From the NCBI GenBank assembly GCA_016699535.1, contig CP064980.1, forward strand, positions 806,001-870,000: a DNA stretch of 64,000 nt, written 5' to 3'. The notes under the pieces were generated by a model, which was not told where the DNA came from, searched no databases, and saw nothing but the letters and a program-made list of their open reading frames with translations. Position numbers and translations under genes: made by a program. Position 1 is the stretch's first letter. The number at the start of each line of letters is the position of its first letter. This document shows, piece by piece, positions 9,089 to 17,002 of the stretch. This DNA comes from Myxococcales bacterium. GTDB lineage: Bacteria; Myxococcota_A; Polyangia; Polyangiales; GCA-016699535.

Positions 9089-10957
9089 ATGTACGCTGAG
9101 CCTATAAAGGTAGCCATGCCCAGAGCATTAGTAGAGAAGCCCAGTTCCTTTCAAGCCGTGGCCAATCCCCATGCACCATACCGTTATGTGAAGTTTCCAG
9201 TTCGCCTTCGATATAAAGGACACACAGCGGCTGGCATATGTAGGCGTTTTACTCCAGAGGCCTGTTTTGTAAGTTTCAAGGAAAGTGAACTTGCTCCCCA
9301 GCCGCTGCAAGCCGGCACGCAATGCACGCTTTGGATTGAACCCGCAGAGGAGAGTAGCCCTCGAATAGAACTCCGAGTCGAGCTTCGTTGGGTCTTGCGC
9401 AAAAGCAGTTCGGATGCCGCAGCGGAGCTCTTTTTGCAACTGCGGTGTTTGGAGCATGACAGCTTTGGCCTGAAGCAACTCAAGCAGCTGTATGACGACT
9501 TTCGCTTTACTATAATGGTAGTGGATGACGATCCAGCTACGCTGCGAGGCTACAAGCGTGTGCTAGGCAATCAATACAATGTCGTGACCTGTACGTCTGG
9601 AGAACAGGCATTGCATCAGATGCAACAGACGGAACCTGCCATATTGATTACGGACCAAAGCATGCCGATCATGACCGGCATCGAACTTTTAGATGAGTTT
9701 AGGCAGCGTTTTCCTGAAGCACATACGGTTCGCATCGTGCTATCTGCGCAAACGCGTTTTGATGATTTGGCTGATTTCGTCAATCGTTGTCACATTAGCC
9801 ATTTTCTGCAAAAGCCGTTCAACGTCGAAACCTTAAGACAGATTGTCTCTAAAGGCACTGAGACCTATCTAAAGGCAATGGAGCAGGAGCGCGTCGCTCA
9901 AGAGCTCCAAGAATCCAATATTGTTCTCGCTCAAGAAAATAGTTATTTGAGAAACCGCCTTGTTTCAGGTCATACCTTTGACCGGATTATCGGCAAGAGC
10001 CGGGCTCTGCAGGCGATGCTTCAGCAACTCGAACAGGTTGTGCATTCCGAAGCCACGGTGCATCTACTGGGCGAAACGGGTACGGGTAAGGAGCTTGTGG
10101 CTCAGGCCTTGCATTATGGTGGCCCGCGCACCAATGCTCCTTTCGTGATCCAGAATTGTGCCGGTATCACAGATTCGCTCATGCAAAGCACTTTGTTTGG
10201 TTATAAGAAGGGCGCCTTTACTGGTGCAGATCAGGATCGGCCTGGCGTCTTTCAACAATCGCACGGCGGTACGCTTTTTTTAGATGAAGTCGCCGAACTA
10301 AGTCCCACAGCGCAAGGCGCGTTGTTGCGGGTCCTTCAAAACGGAGAGGCTGTTCCTGTGGGCAGTGAGCATCCCGTGCAAGTGAATGTTCGAATTATTT
10401 CAGCCACCCACAAAGATCTTCGCCACGAAGTAAAAAAGGGTCGTTTCAGGGAAGACTTGTATTTTAGGCTCATGGTGATCGCGCTTCGTTTGCCCAAACT
10501 TTCTGAACGACATGGTGATGTTCCTGTTTTGGCGCAACATTTTTTGCAGAAGAGCTGTTTGTTTTATGGAAAACAAATAAAAGGCTTTTCTCCCGAAGTG
10601 ATGTCTGCGCTTGAACGCTACAGCTGGCCAGGCAATGTGCGTGAGCTAGCCAATGAAGTCGAACGATTGGTGGTGCTGACACCGCATGGGCACGAAATCT
10701 CCGTCAACTCACTTTCAGCCCAAATCGTGGGAAACTCTTCCGGTTCGTATTTAGCTATGTCCCCAGTACCGTCTGTTTCATCACCAGGACTCGTTGTTCC
10801 TAGCGGCCTTTCTTACGATCAGGCCATGCAGCACTTGTCTCGCAATCTCGTTAAGGGTGCACTTGATTCGTCTGGAGGCACCGTCAAAAAAGCCGCTGAG
10901 CTCTTGGATATGGAAAGTTCGCGTTTGGCCAAACTAAGGAAGCGTTTGGGGCTCTAG
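9089..10957 (+). CDS. Sigma-54-dependent activator with PilZ-like, receiver, AAA+ and Fis-type HTH domains
   Basis: A 622-residue regulator. Residues about 25-135 resemble a PilZ-type barrel but lack a clear R-x-x-x-R / D-x-S-x-x-G signature, so c-di-GMP binding is doubtful. Residues 143-265 form a response-regulator receiver with the acidic pocket V-V-D-D-D-P and phospho-acceptor Asp in I-T-D-Q-S-M-P. Residues about 300-540 form the sigma-54 AAA+ domain: Walker A G-E-T-G-T-G-K-E, the sigma-54 contact loop G-A-F-T-G-A and Walker B-like T-L-F-L-D-E. The C-terminus (about 575-622) is a Fis-type helix-turn-helix. No partner histidine kinase is adjacent. Likely targets include the sigma-54 promoters at 11243 and 12711. 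Confidence 0.93.
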   Translation: MYAEPIKVAMPRALVEKPSSFQAVANPHAPYRYVKFPVRLRYKGHTAAGICRRFTPEACFVSFKESELAPQPLQAGTQCTLWIEPAEESSPRIELRVELRWVLRKSSSDAAAELFLQLRCLEHDSFGLKQLKQLYDDFRFTIMVVDDDPATLRGYKRVLGNQYNVVTCTSGEQALHQMQQTEPAILITDQSMPIMTGIELLDEFRQRFPEAHTVRIVLSAQTRFDDLADFVNRCHISHFLQKPFNVETLRQIVSKGTETYLKAMEQERVAQELQESNIVLAQENSYLRNRLVSGHTFDRIIGKSRALQAMLQQLEQVVHSEATVHLLGETGTGKELVAQALHYGGPRTNAPFVIQNCAGITDSLMQSTLFGYKKGAFTGADQDRPGVFQQSHGGTLFLDEVAELSPTAQGALLRVLQNGEAVPVGSEHPVQVNVRIISATHKDLRHEVKKGRFREDLYFRLMVIALRLPKLSERHGDVPVLAQHFLQKSCLFYGKQIKGFSPEVMSALERYSWPGNVRELANEVERLVVLTPHGHEISVNSLSAQIVGNSSGSYLAMSPVPSVSSPGLVVPSGLSYDQAMQHLSRNLVKGALDSSGGTVKKAAELLDMESSRLAKLRKRLGL

Positions 10958-11113
10958 TTCTCTTATGATTGATCAAATTATCGCCTATGATTAGGGCGGT
11001 TTCCCGCACGGCTTCTGGAGCGGCTTGCCTCCTCGAAAAAGCTCCTCAAATACAAATGTATCATCGTCGCTTTTTCTGTGGGATCCTAAGTTAGATCCAT
11101 ATAGTGTTCGAGC

Positions 11114-11176
11114 AGGAAAAAATTCCTTTTCCCGATGAAAAGAGAGAAAAATTTCCTGATTAAGGAATTTTTTCCT
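11114..11176. promoter_or_regulatory. Triple GGAA-N4-TTCC-like sites: candidate enhancer (UAS) for a sigma-54 activator
   Basis: A perfect 15-base inverted repeat (AGGAAAAAATTCCTT at 11114-11128 and its complement at 11162-11176) flanks a third, imperfect copy (GAGAAAAATTTCCT, about 11144-11157). Each copy is itself nearly palindromic (GGAA-N4-TTCC). The TTCC ends are 30 and 19 bases apart, close to whole helical turns. The cluster lies about 95-155 bases before the predicted start of the sigma-54 promoter at 11243, the usual position of activator binding sites. Confidence 0.5.
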
Positions 11177-11242
11177 TAGTGCTGTGCTGAGACGAAGACA
11201 TTAAGTTATTGTTTTTATTTAGCATTCCTTCTTTTTGGCAGC

Positions 11243-11259
11243 TTGGCACGAGTATTGCT
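11243..11259 (+). promoter_or_regulatory. sigma-54 (-24/-12) promoter, near-perfect
   Basis: TTGGCACGAGTATTGCT matches the sigma-54 consensus (TGGCACG-N4-TTGCW) at every conserved position; GG at 11245-11246 and GC at 11257-11258. The predicted start near 11270 lies 34 bases before the GTG codon at 11304. Confidence 0.85.
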
Positions 11260-11303
11260 TCTATCGGAGCCTAAGATCTTCTTTTTCCCCGAAGTAACCA
11301 CTC

Positions 11304-11942
11304 GTGCTCGATCTAAATACTCTCGTTATCCACCAAAAGACTTTTGAAATTGATGTTGAACGCTCTAGCATTCGCGGAGTCATTTCCGATGACCACGCAC
11401 ACCGGCTAAGTTGGTCCATCGACCTATTCTGTAAGCCGGAGCAGTTTCGGGGTGGACTTTGGGAGCCGCATGCCTATGCTCATAACGTTCCGTTGGCGCT
11501 GCCTCGGCAAATCGTTGGTGGCGCAACCCTCCTTTCGCAGGTTGATGATCCCTCTTTGGAAATTGGATTGCATGTCTCGCGTCGGTATCCTTCGGTAAAC
11601 AATGAACTTATTATTCTTGCTCTAAATGGGGAGTATTTAGAACTCAATTGGGAAGCGACGGTGGACGTCAACTGGGATGAAATCTACAACTCTCGATTGT
11701 TGATGGCAGTGCATGCCCGAATTCCATGGGCCGGTATTCAAGTGGTGGTGGACCAAAATGCAGAGGACAAAAAAGCTTTTGCAGAAGGATGGCTTCAAAG
11801 GTATCTCGACCTTGATTTGTTCAAAGGGCCAAACATCCTGTCATCGATTACTGGTCAACAGGTCGCACTTTTTAAGCCTCGCGATTTAAAACTTGCTTGT
11901 CCTCCAGAGCAGGTGCTTTGTCCGCGAATCCCAGAGTTGTAA
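11304..11942 (+). CDS. Conserved-looking hypothetical protein under a sigma-54 promoter
   Basis: A 212-residue protein I do not recognise. GTG at 11304 is the only sensible start: an in-frame TAA lies three codons upstream and the next internal Met is far downstream. No strong ribosome site is visible. It has no signal peptide or membrane helix, is rich in Trp, Leu and acidic residues, and has a beta-strand-rich pattern, so it is probably cytoplasmic. A near-perfect sigma-54 promoter and a candidate enhancer cluster lie upstream, between the activator gene (9089-10957) and the convergent sigma-factor gene. It may be a direct output of, or accessory to, that regulatory block. Confidence 0.75.
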   Translation: MLDLNTLVIHQKTFEIDVERSSIRGVISDDHAHRLSWSIDLFCKPEQFRGGLWEPHAYAHNVPLALPRQIVGGATLLSQVDDPSLEIGLHVSRRYPSVNNELIILALNGEYLELNWEATVDVNWDEIYNSRLLMAVHARIPWAGIQVVVDQNAEDKKAFAEGWLQRYLDLDLFKGPNILSSITGQQVALFKPRDLKLACPPEQVLCPRIPEL

Positions 11943-11953
11943 AGCCACTCACA

Positions 11954-12697
11954 CTAGGCGGCATTCAACTGATGGTTTTCTAGTTTTGTGCGTAAACGAG
12001 AAAAGCTGTCGCTTAGGATCTGGCAGATACGGCTTTCGCTTACTCCAAGCATTTTGCCAATTTCAGCCTGCGTGCAACCGTCTTGATAGTAGAGTTTAAG
12101 AACGGTTTGCGAACGTTTTGATAGTTTTTCCGCAGCTTGAGCCACTTGATCCATAAGCTCGTCAGTGCTGACCTTGGTGTGGGGATCGTCCAGACCGCTA
12201 TCAAGTTGGTCGGGATCCTTGCCTCCAGACCACATAAAGCGACGTGTTTGAGAAAATTGCTGGAGCATGGCGTAATAACTATCAATATCAACACCAAGTT
12301 CATTTGCGATCTCCGCTTCGTTCGCTGTCCGGCCAAGCTGGTTTTCTAGCTGCTGAATCGTTTTTGAGAAATCACTACAGCGCTTTCGTCCGTATCGAGT
12401 CATGCAGTCGAATTTTCTAAGCTCGTCTTGAATCGCTCCCCGAATGCGAATGGTGGCATAATCTTCGAAACGCCCTAGTGCTGGATCATGGCTATCAATG
12501 GCCTTGAGTAGCCCTTCTACGCCAGCGCTCGTAAGGTCGTCGGACTCAATACCGGCTGGCAAGCGCCTTTGAAAACTGCGGCAAAGGCGTTTGACGATCA
12601 CCATGCCGGCGGCGATAAGCTCTTCTCTGGCGTGACCAGAGTCAGCGCTACATGAGAGGTGGTTTTGAATCGAATTGTGAAAAGTTGATACCTGCAT
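11954..12697 (-). CDS. FliA/WhiG-type RNA polymerase sigma factor (sigma-28 family)
   Basis: A 247-residue alternative sigma factor. Region 2 is clear (S-D-D-L-T-S-A-G, G-R-F-E-D-Y-A-T-I-R-I-R-G-A-I-Q-D-E-L-R, positions about 50-90). Region 3 resembles the FliA type (Q-L-G-R-T-A-N-E-A-E-I-A-N-E-L-G). Region 4 carries a helix-turn-helix (T-Q-A-E-I-G-K-M-L-G-V-S-E-S-R-I-C-Q) near 205-225. No flagellar genes are nearby, so the regulon is unknown. A sigma-54 promoter overlaps the region just before the ATG; its predicted start (about 12700) leaves almost no leader, so either the message is leaderless or the start codon is wrong. Sigma-54 controlling a sigma-28-type factor resembles the flagellar cascade of other proteobacteria. 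Confidence 0.9.
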   Translation of the reverse strand: MQVSTFHNSIQNHLSCSADSGHAREELIAAGMVIVKRLCRSFQRRLPAGIESDDLTSAGVEGLLKAIDSHDPALGRFEDYATIRIRGAIQDELRKFDCMTRYGRKRCSDFSKTIQQLENQLGRTANEAEIANELGVDIDSYYAMLQQFSQTRRFMWSGGKDPDQLDSGLDDPHTKVSTDELMDQVAQAAEKLSKRSQTVLKLYYQDGCTQAEIGKMLGVSESRICQILSDSFSRLRTKLENHQLNAA

Positions 12698-12710
12698 ATT
12701 TCAATACAGA

Positions 12711-12727
12711 CGCAAGTATCGTGCCAG
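12711..12727 (-). promoter_or_regulatory. sigma-54 (-24/-12) promoter of the FliA-like gene
   Basis: On the minus strand the site reads CTGGCACGATACTTGCG. TGGCACG and TTGC are both perfect, with GG at 12725-12724 and GC at 12713-12712. The predicted start is near 12700, only about 3 bases before the annotated ATG. Confidence 0.8.
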
Positions 12728-12903
12728 GCTGAATTAGCCAGGTATTACGGGATTTTTGGACAAATCAGACGTCAAAAATGTCAAGGTTTTGCCGCTTTAG
12801 GCTCTCCTTCGCCATATTTTTAACAGTCAGTTATCTTCCGGTGCTCAACACTATAGAACGGCCAAAAGAAAAAAGTCTTAATAATTTTAATTCGATTTCT
12901 TTA

Positions 12904-14362
12904 TCAATTACTTGATTTTTTTTCAGTCGCCGCAATTTGCTTCGCTTCTTTTTTTGCGAGTTTGGCTTTGAGTATAGCCACAAGTGTCGTGCGATTGACA
13001 TGAAGCAACTCGGCAGCGCGAGTTTTATTTCCACCTGTGCGACTCAGTGCTTGATCAATAAAGGTATCTTCAATTTGAGCTAGTACTTCGCAAAGGTCAA
13101 TTCCTTCTACGGGAAGAATGTGATTTTCATCTTTTAGCAGTCCGGGTTGCTGAGTGATTCCAAGCAAACGTTCTGGTATGTCATCTGTGCTGAGTTGCCC
13201 TTTGGATCGCATGACCACCATGCGTTCAATTGTATTTTCAAGCTCTCGAACGTTGCCCGGCCATGCATAGCTTTGCAGGATCGCAAGAGCTTCGTCTGTT
13301 ATTCCGGAAACATTGCGATTACGTTGGGTGTTTGATTTGTTGATAAAATGAGCGACCAGTTCGGGAATGTCCGCTTTGCGTTTACGTAGAGGGGGAAGGT
13401 CGATGGGAATAACGTTTAGGCGATAAAGTAAATCTTCTCGAAACAAACCGCGTTTTACCATGTCCTCTAAGTTTCGATTCGTAGCGGAGATGACGCGAAC
13501 ATCGACGTGATGGCTTTTGGTCTCTCCTACGGGAGTAATTCGCTGTCTTGCAGAACACGCAATAGTTTTGATTGCAATAGGATGGGGAGCTCGGCTATTT
13601 CATCGAGAAACAAGGTACCTGTGTCCGCGGCGGTAAAGCGGCCTGCTCGCGCATATAGCGCTCCCGTAAATGCTCCTCGCGCGTGACCAAAAAGCTCACT
13701 TTCAAGAAGTGCTTCTGGAATAGCCGCGCAATTGAGCGTTATAAAAGGCTTGTCTCGTCGAGCGCTTGCATCACGCAGCGCCCTAGCGATGAGCTCTTTG
13801 CCTGTCCCGCTCTCGCCCGTGATGAGCACGGAACAATCGGTGTCGGCAACGTGCTCCAAAATATCAAAGGTCTTTAGGAGGCTTGGATCGTTTCCAATAA
13901 ACTGGTGCGCGTACTTTTTTTCCAGTTTCCCGATGTGTTGCCCCTCGTATCTGATGTAAGCGCCTTGGGATAGCTGGGTTTGACTTCCGCATTCGAGTGC
14001 GCGTTTGAAGAGCGCCAAATTGCTGTCACCAAATCATTTAGTTCGAAGGGCTTGATCAAAAAATCAATGGCGCCACGGCGCATAGCCATTAGGATTTCCT
14101 CGGTCGAGTTATGTCCTGTAATTACAACGACTGACGCATCAGGCTGATGTGTGCGTAAAGTATCCATGACATCAAACCCTGTGCCGTCGGCCAGGCCAAT
14201 GTCGGTAATAACGAGATCCAATTTCTGCGCCTGGTTTTTTATGGTTTCGTTTGCAGCATCCAGACTATGAGCCTGCACAACATCTGCTTGCATTGTGTTA
14301 ACCAAAAACCGGCGAATGGAGTTGTTTAGGCTTATGTCATCTTCAACGACGAGTAATTGCAT
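12904..14362 (-). CDS. NtrC-family sigma-54 response regulator (frame broken twice)
   Basis: Three overlapping or adjoining frames (14362-13874, 14018-13527, 13461-12904) join into one normal NtrC-type protein of about 485 residues. The receiver has V-V-E-D-D and phospho-acceptor Asp in V-I-T-D-I-G. The AAA+ domain has [14 protein letters not shown] and T-L-F-L-D-E. The C-terminal part has [14 protein letters not shown] and a Fis-type helix-turn-helix ([16 protein letters not shown]). One missing base near 14020 would restore receiver to AAA+; one missing base near 13539 would restore the expected E-V-T-P-V-G-E. It is either a recent pseudogene or an intact gene with sequence errors. It may act with the activator at 9089. 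Confidence 0.85.
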
Positions 14363-14741
14363 CTTAAATCAGCCAGTAATTGAACATTGAACAACTCGCA
14401 ATTGCGTATTCATCATACTTTTGCTTTTTGCTGTCCGTTTAGTTTCACTTTTAGAATTCGTTTTCAATAAAGGTGAACTGATAAAAGTGCGGAGCTAAGG
14501 AATTTGTGTAGCTATGTTGCCAACTTAAGTGGTCTGTCGTCAAGGTGAAAGTTGTCGTGCAGCGAAGCGCACAAAGCAATTTCCCTAAACAGTGTGTAGG
14601 GAGCACGCTGTTTTTGTTAAGGGGAGAGAAGCTAGCGCTTGGCTTTGGGGTGGCATGAATTTGTCGCCTTTAGCGATGGTGAAAAAAAATAAAAAATAAA
14701 TCGGGTTCCCCTAAAGTTCTGCTTCGAGTAGTCGTTTATAA

Positions 14742-14868
14742 GTTGTGAGACCCGATAGATTATCGTTTTTTCGTTTTTCGGTTTTTAGCCCATACCCAAA
14801 ACAGGCTGATTGTCCGTGTCCGAAAAAAACCCATATCCAAACCCACGGTAATCTATCGGGTTTACAAC
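14742..14868. repeat. 127-bp inverted-repeat element
   Basis: The arms are 14742-14762 and 14849-14868; they pair over about 20 bases with one mismatch/indel and share a perfect 13-base core (ACCCGATAGATTA and its complement). The interior has T-rich then A-rich tracts that can pair in part, and a near-direct repeat CCCATACCCAAAAC (14789) / CCCATATCCAAACC (14830). No open frame. It could be a miniature inverted-repeat element, a remnant attachment site or a structured RNA. Confidence 0.5.
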
Positions 14869-14956
14869 TATAACGAAGGTATTCTAGGATATCTTTGTTG
14901 TTTTATGTTAATTTGCATTGGCACGAGCCGGTGATTCCAAGTCACGTAAGATGTGC

Positions 14957-15000
14957 GTGCCGTGGTGCTCAGAAACCCATCACCAAGCTGCCCACGGCAC
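14957..15000. repeat. Hairpin with 9-bp perfect stem
   Basis: GTGCCGTGG (14957-14965) pairs with CCACGGCAC (14992-15000) around a 26-base loop that contains a competing GGTG/CACC pairing. No T-run follows, so it is not a typical terminator. Confidence 0.35.
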
Positions 15001-15586
15001 CGTATTTGTGAGAAACACCCTTTTATCCAAACCCTAGACGGTTTCACTCTTACAATACAATTACAGCATATGGTAATTTATCGCAGTGTCAAGAGAATTT
15101 TACTGTGTGAATATATTTTTATCGTCTCTGTTTTCTCTAAGATTTCCAGCTCTCGTCCGCAAAATACCACTTTTGATAATTTCATTGTCCAAGGAGGTTG
15201 TTAGGCAAACGCCCAAGGTGGGTACTCCGTGATCGGTTTGTGTATGGCCTCCGACATCACTGCGTGCAAGCATCGTGTTTGTCTACCCCAACACCGGGGC
15301 TCATCGATAAGAATGTTGTTGCGTCTTGTTTGTGAGAAATCCCAATACGAATTTCTTAACGCATAACAGCCACGTGATTGTTAAATATAGGACTGTAACC
15401 GTCTTGTATGCTGTGCTTCGTCACTTGTAATTTCGTGGACAAAGATGTTTCGCGGATTTAGATTCCTTTCGCATCGACCAGCAGAGCTTTTATGTGTTTG
15501 TTGCATGCATGGTCTAATCGAAGCGTTGCGTCCGGCGGCTTTTTCGAAAAGATAAGCAGACGCAAGGCGCTATCATTGAAGGTCCG

Positions 15587-17002
15587 ATGAAATTATTTGT
15601 TCAGATATGGGTCTTTTTCGTGGGTCTTATTGTTCTAGGGCTCATCGTTACTGTTGCATGGAAAAAGCATGCGACAGAAGATAGTTTCAACGCCTCATTC
15701 AAACGTAAAGACCGGGTTCATCTCGATCATAGTGCGTTCTTTGATAAGCCGTTTAAGTCGGGACATGATGTGACGCGTGCCTGTTTGAACTGCCACAATA
15801 AAGCAGCCAAAGAAGTCATGGCAACTGCACACTTTCGCTGGTTGAGTGATAAAGCTCAAAACAAACGCACTGGCAAATTCGAAGAGATTGGCAAGCGAAA
15901 CCTTCTCAACAATTTTTGTATAGGCATTCGAGGAAACGAAGCAGGTTGCACAAAATGCCATGCAGGTTATGGATGGAAGGATGCCAGCTTTGATTTCTCG
16001 AAAGAGGAAAATGTCGATTGTTTGGTCTGCCACGATCGAAGCGGCGGGTATGTAAAAGGCATCGCTGGTTTGCCTGAAAAAGATGTCGATTTACTTGTCT
16101 CTGCGCAAAGCGTGGGATTTCCACTACGAGAAAATTGTGGAAGCTGTCATTCCTATGGTGGTGGAGGAAAAGGTGTCAAGCATGGTGACCTTGATCCTAG
16201 TCTTGATTATCCGGATCCGGCAGACGATGTGCACATGGGTCGCGCCGGCATGATTTGCATCGATTGTCACGGTGGGCATGGGCATCTCATTCGAGGCAAG
16301 GCTTTCTCGGTTAGCGTGGACCATGACAATGGAATTGGTTGTGTGGATTGCCATCAAGCGAAGCCACATCACGACAAGCGCTTGGATGAACACACCGATC
16401 GGGTTTCTTGCCAGGCTTGTCATATTCCAACCTATGCTAACAAATTACCTACGAAGACCTATTGGGATTGGTCAAAAGCTGGTGATGATAGTCGCGAAGA
16501 AGACGTGCATCATTATCTGAAGATTAAAGGAGAGTTTGAATACGGTGAAAGCCTTGTTCCAGAGTACTATTGGTTCGATCTAAGTGTCGATCGTTATCTC
16601 TTAGGTGATCCAATTGCAGAACATGGTCCAACCAACATTAACACGCCTAGAGGCACGCGAAAGCAACATGATGCTAAACTCTGGCCTTTCAGGGTGCACC
16701 GCGGCAAACAACCATACGATGCGAAATACAAATACATCATACCGCCGGTAACTTCTGGTGACGGGGGTTATTGGCATGAGTTTGATTGGGACAAAGCGCT
16801 TGCTCTCGGTGCCGATCGAGTCGGCCTAGAATACAGCGGGCAGTATGCTTTTGTAGACACGCAAATGTTTTGGCCATTGTCGCATTTGGTGGTTGGTGCG
16901 GACCGTGCACTTCAATGCAACGATTGCCATGGTGAGCGCGGGCGCTTGGACTGGCGGGCGCTCGGTTATGGTAACGATCCAATGCAGAGCGGGGCTCAGT
17001 AA
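15587..17002 (+). CDS. Octaheme c-type cytochrome, tetrathionate reductase family
   Basis: A 471-residue periplasmic cytochrome anchored by an N-terminal helix (about residues 5-27). Eight CxxCH heme motifs are visible, at residues about 66, 121, 145, 184, 224, 252, 275 and 444, the number and broad layout of the octaheme tetrathionate reductase (OTR) family. Known members reduce tetrathionate, nitrite or hydroxylamine in vitro; the substrate here is unproven. The gene overlaps the next cytochrome gene by one base (TAATG), so the two are surely co-transcribed, and YeeE/YedE sulfur transporters follow. Together this points to respiration with an oxidised sulfur compound. A 1.2-kb non-coding region precedes it. 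Confidence 0.92.
   Translation: MKLFVQIWVFFVGLIVLGLIVTVAWKKHATEDSFNASFKRKDRVHLDHSAFFDKPFKSGHDVTRACLNCHNKAAKEVMATAHFRWLSDKAQNKRTGKFEEIGKRNLLNNFCIGIRGNEAGCTKCHAGYGWKDASFDFSKEENVDCLVCHDRSGGYVKGIAGLPEKDVDLLVSAQSVGFPLRENCGSCHSYGGGGKGVKHGDLDPSLDYPDPADDVHMGRAGMICIDCHGGHGHLIRGKAFSVSVDHDNGIGCVDCHQAKPHHDKRLDEHTDRVSCQACHIPTYANKLPTKTYWDWSKAGDDSREEDVHHYLKIKGEFEYGESLVPEYYWFDLSVDRYLLGDPIAEHGPTNINTPRGTRKQHDAKLWPFRVHRGKQPYDAKYKYIIPPVTSGDGGYWHEFDWDKALALGADRVGLEYSGQYAFVDTQMFWPLSHLVVGADRALQCNDCHGERGRLDWRALGYGNDPMQSGAQ

Larger units (their letters stand above)
14363..15586. other. 1.2-kb gene-free region
   Basis: No convincing protein gene is present. An 83-codon frame at 14953-15204 shows no motif or ribosome site. 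The stretch holds a large inverted repeat (14742-14868), a hairpin (14957-15000), an imperfect hairpin followed by T5 at about 14592-14617 (AACAGTGTG...CACGCTGTT), and A/T-rich patches. It must also hold the promoters of the divergent response regulator (minus strand) and the cytochrome operon (plus strand), neither of which I could define. A regulatory RNA is possible. Confidence 0.5.

Noticed and set aside
14919..14935. sigma-54-like TTGGCACG
   Set aside because: The -12 position has TG where GC is required, and no gene follows closely.
14953..15204. 83-codon open frame in the gene-free region
   Set aside because: No ribosome site or motif; its 5' part is the hairpin at 14957-15000.
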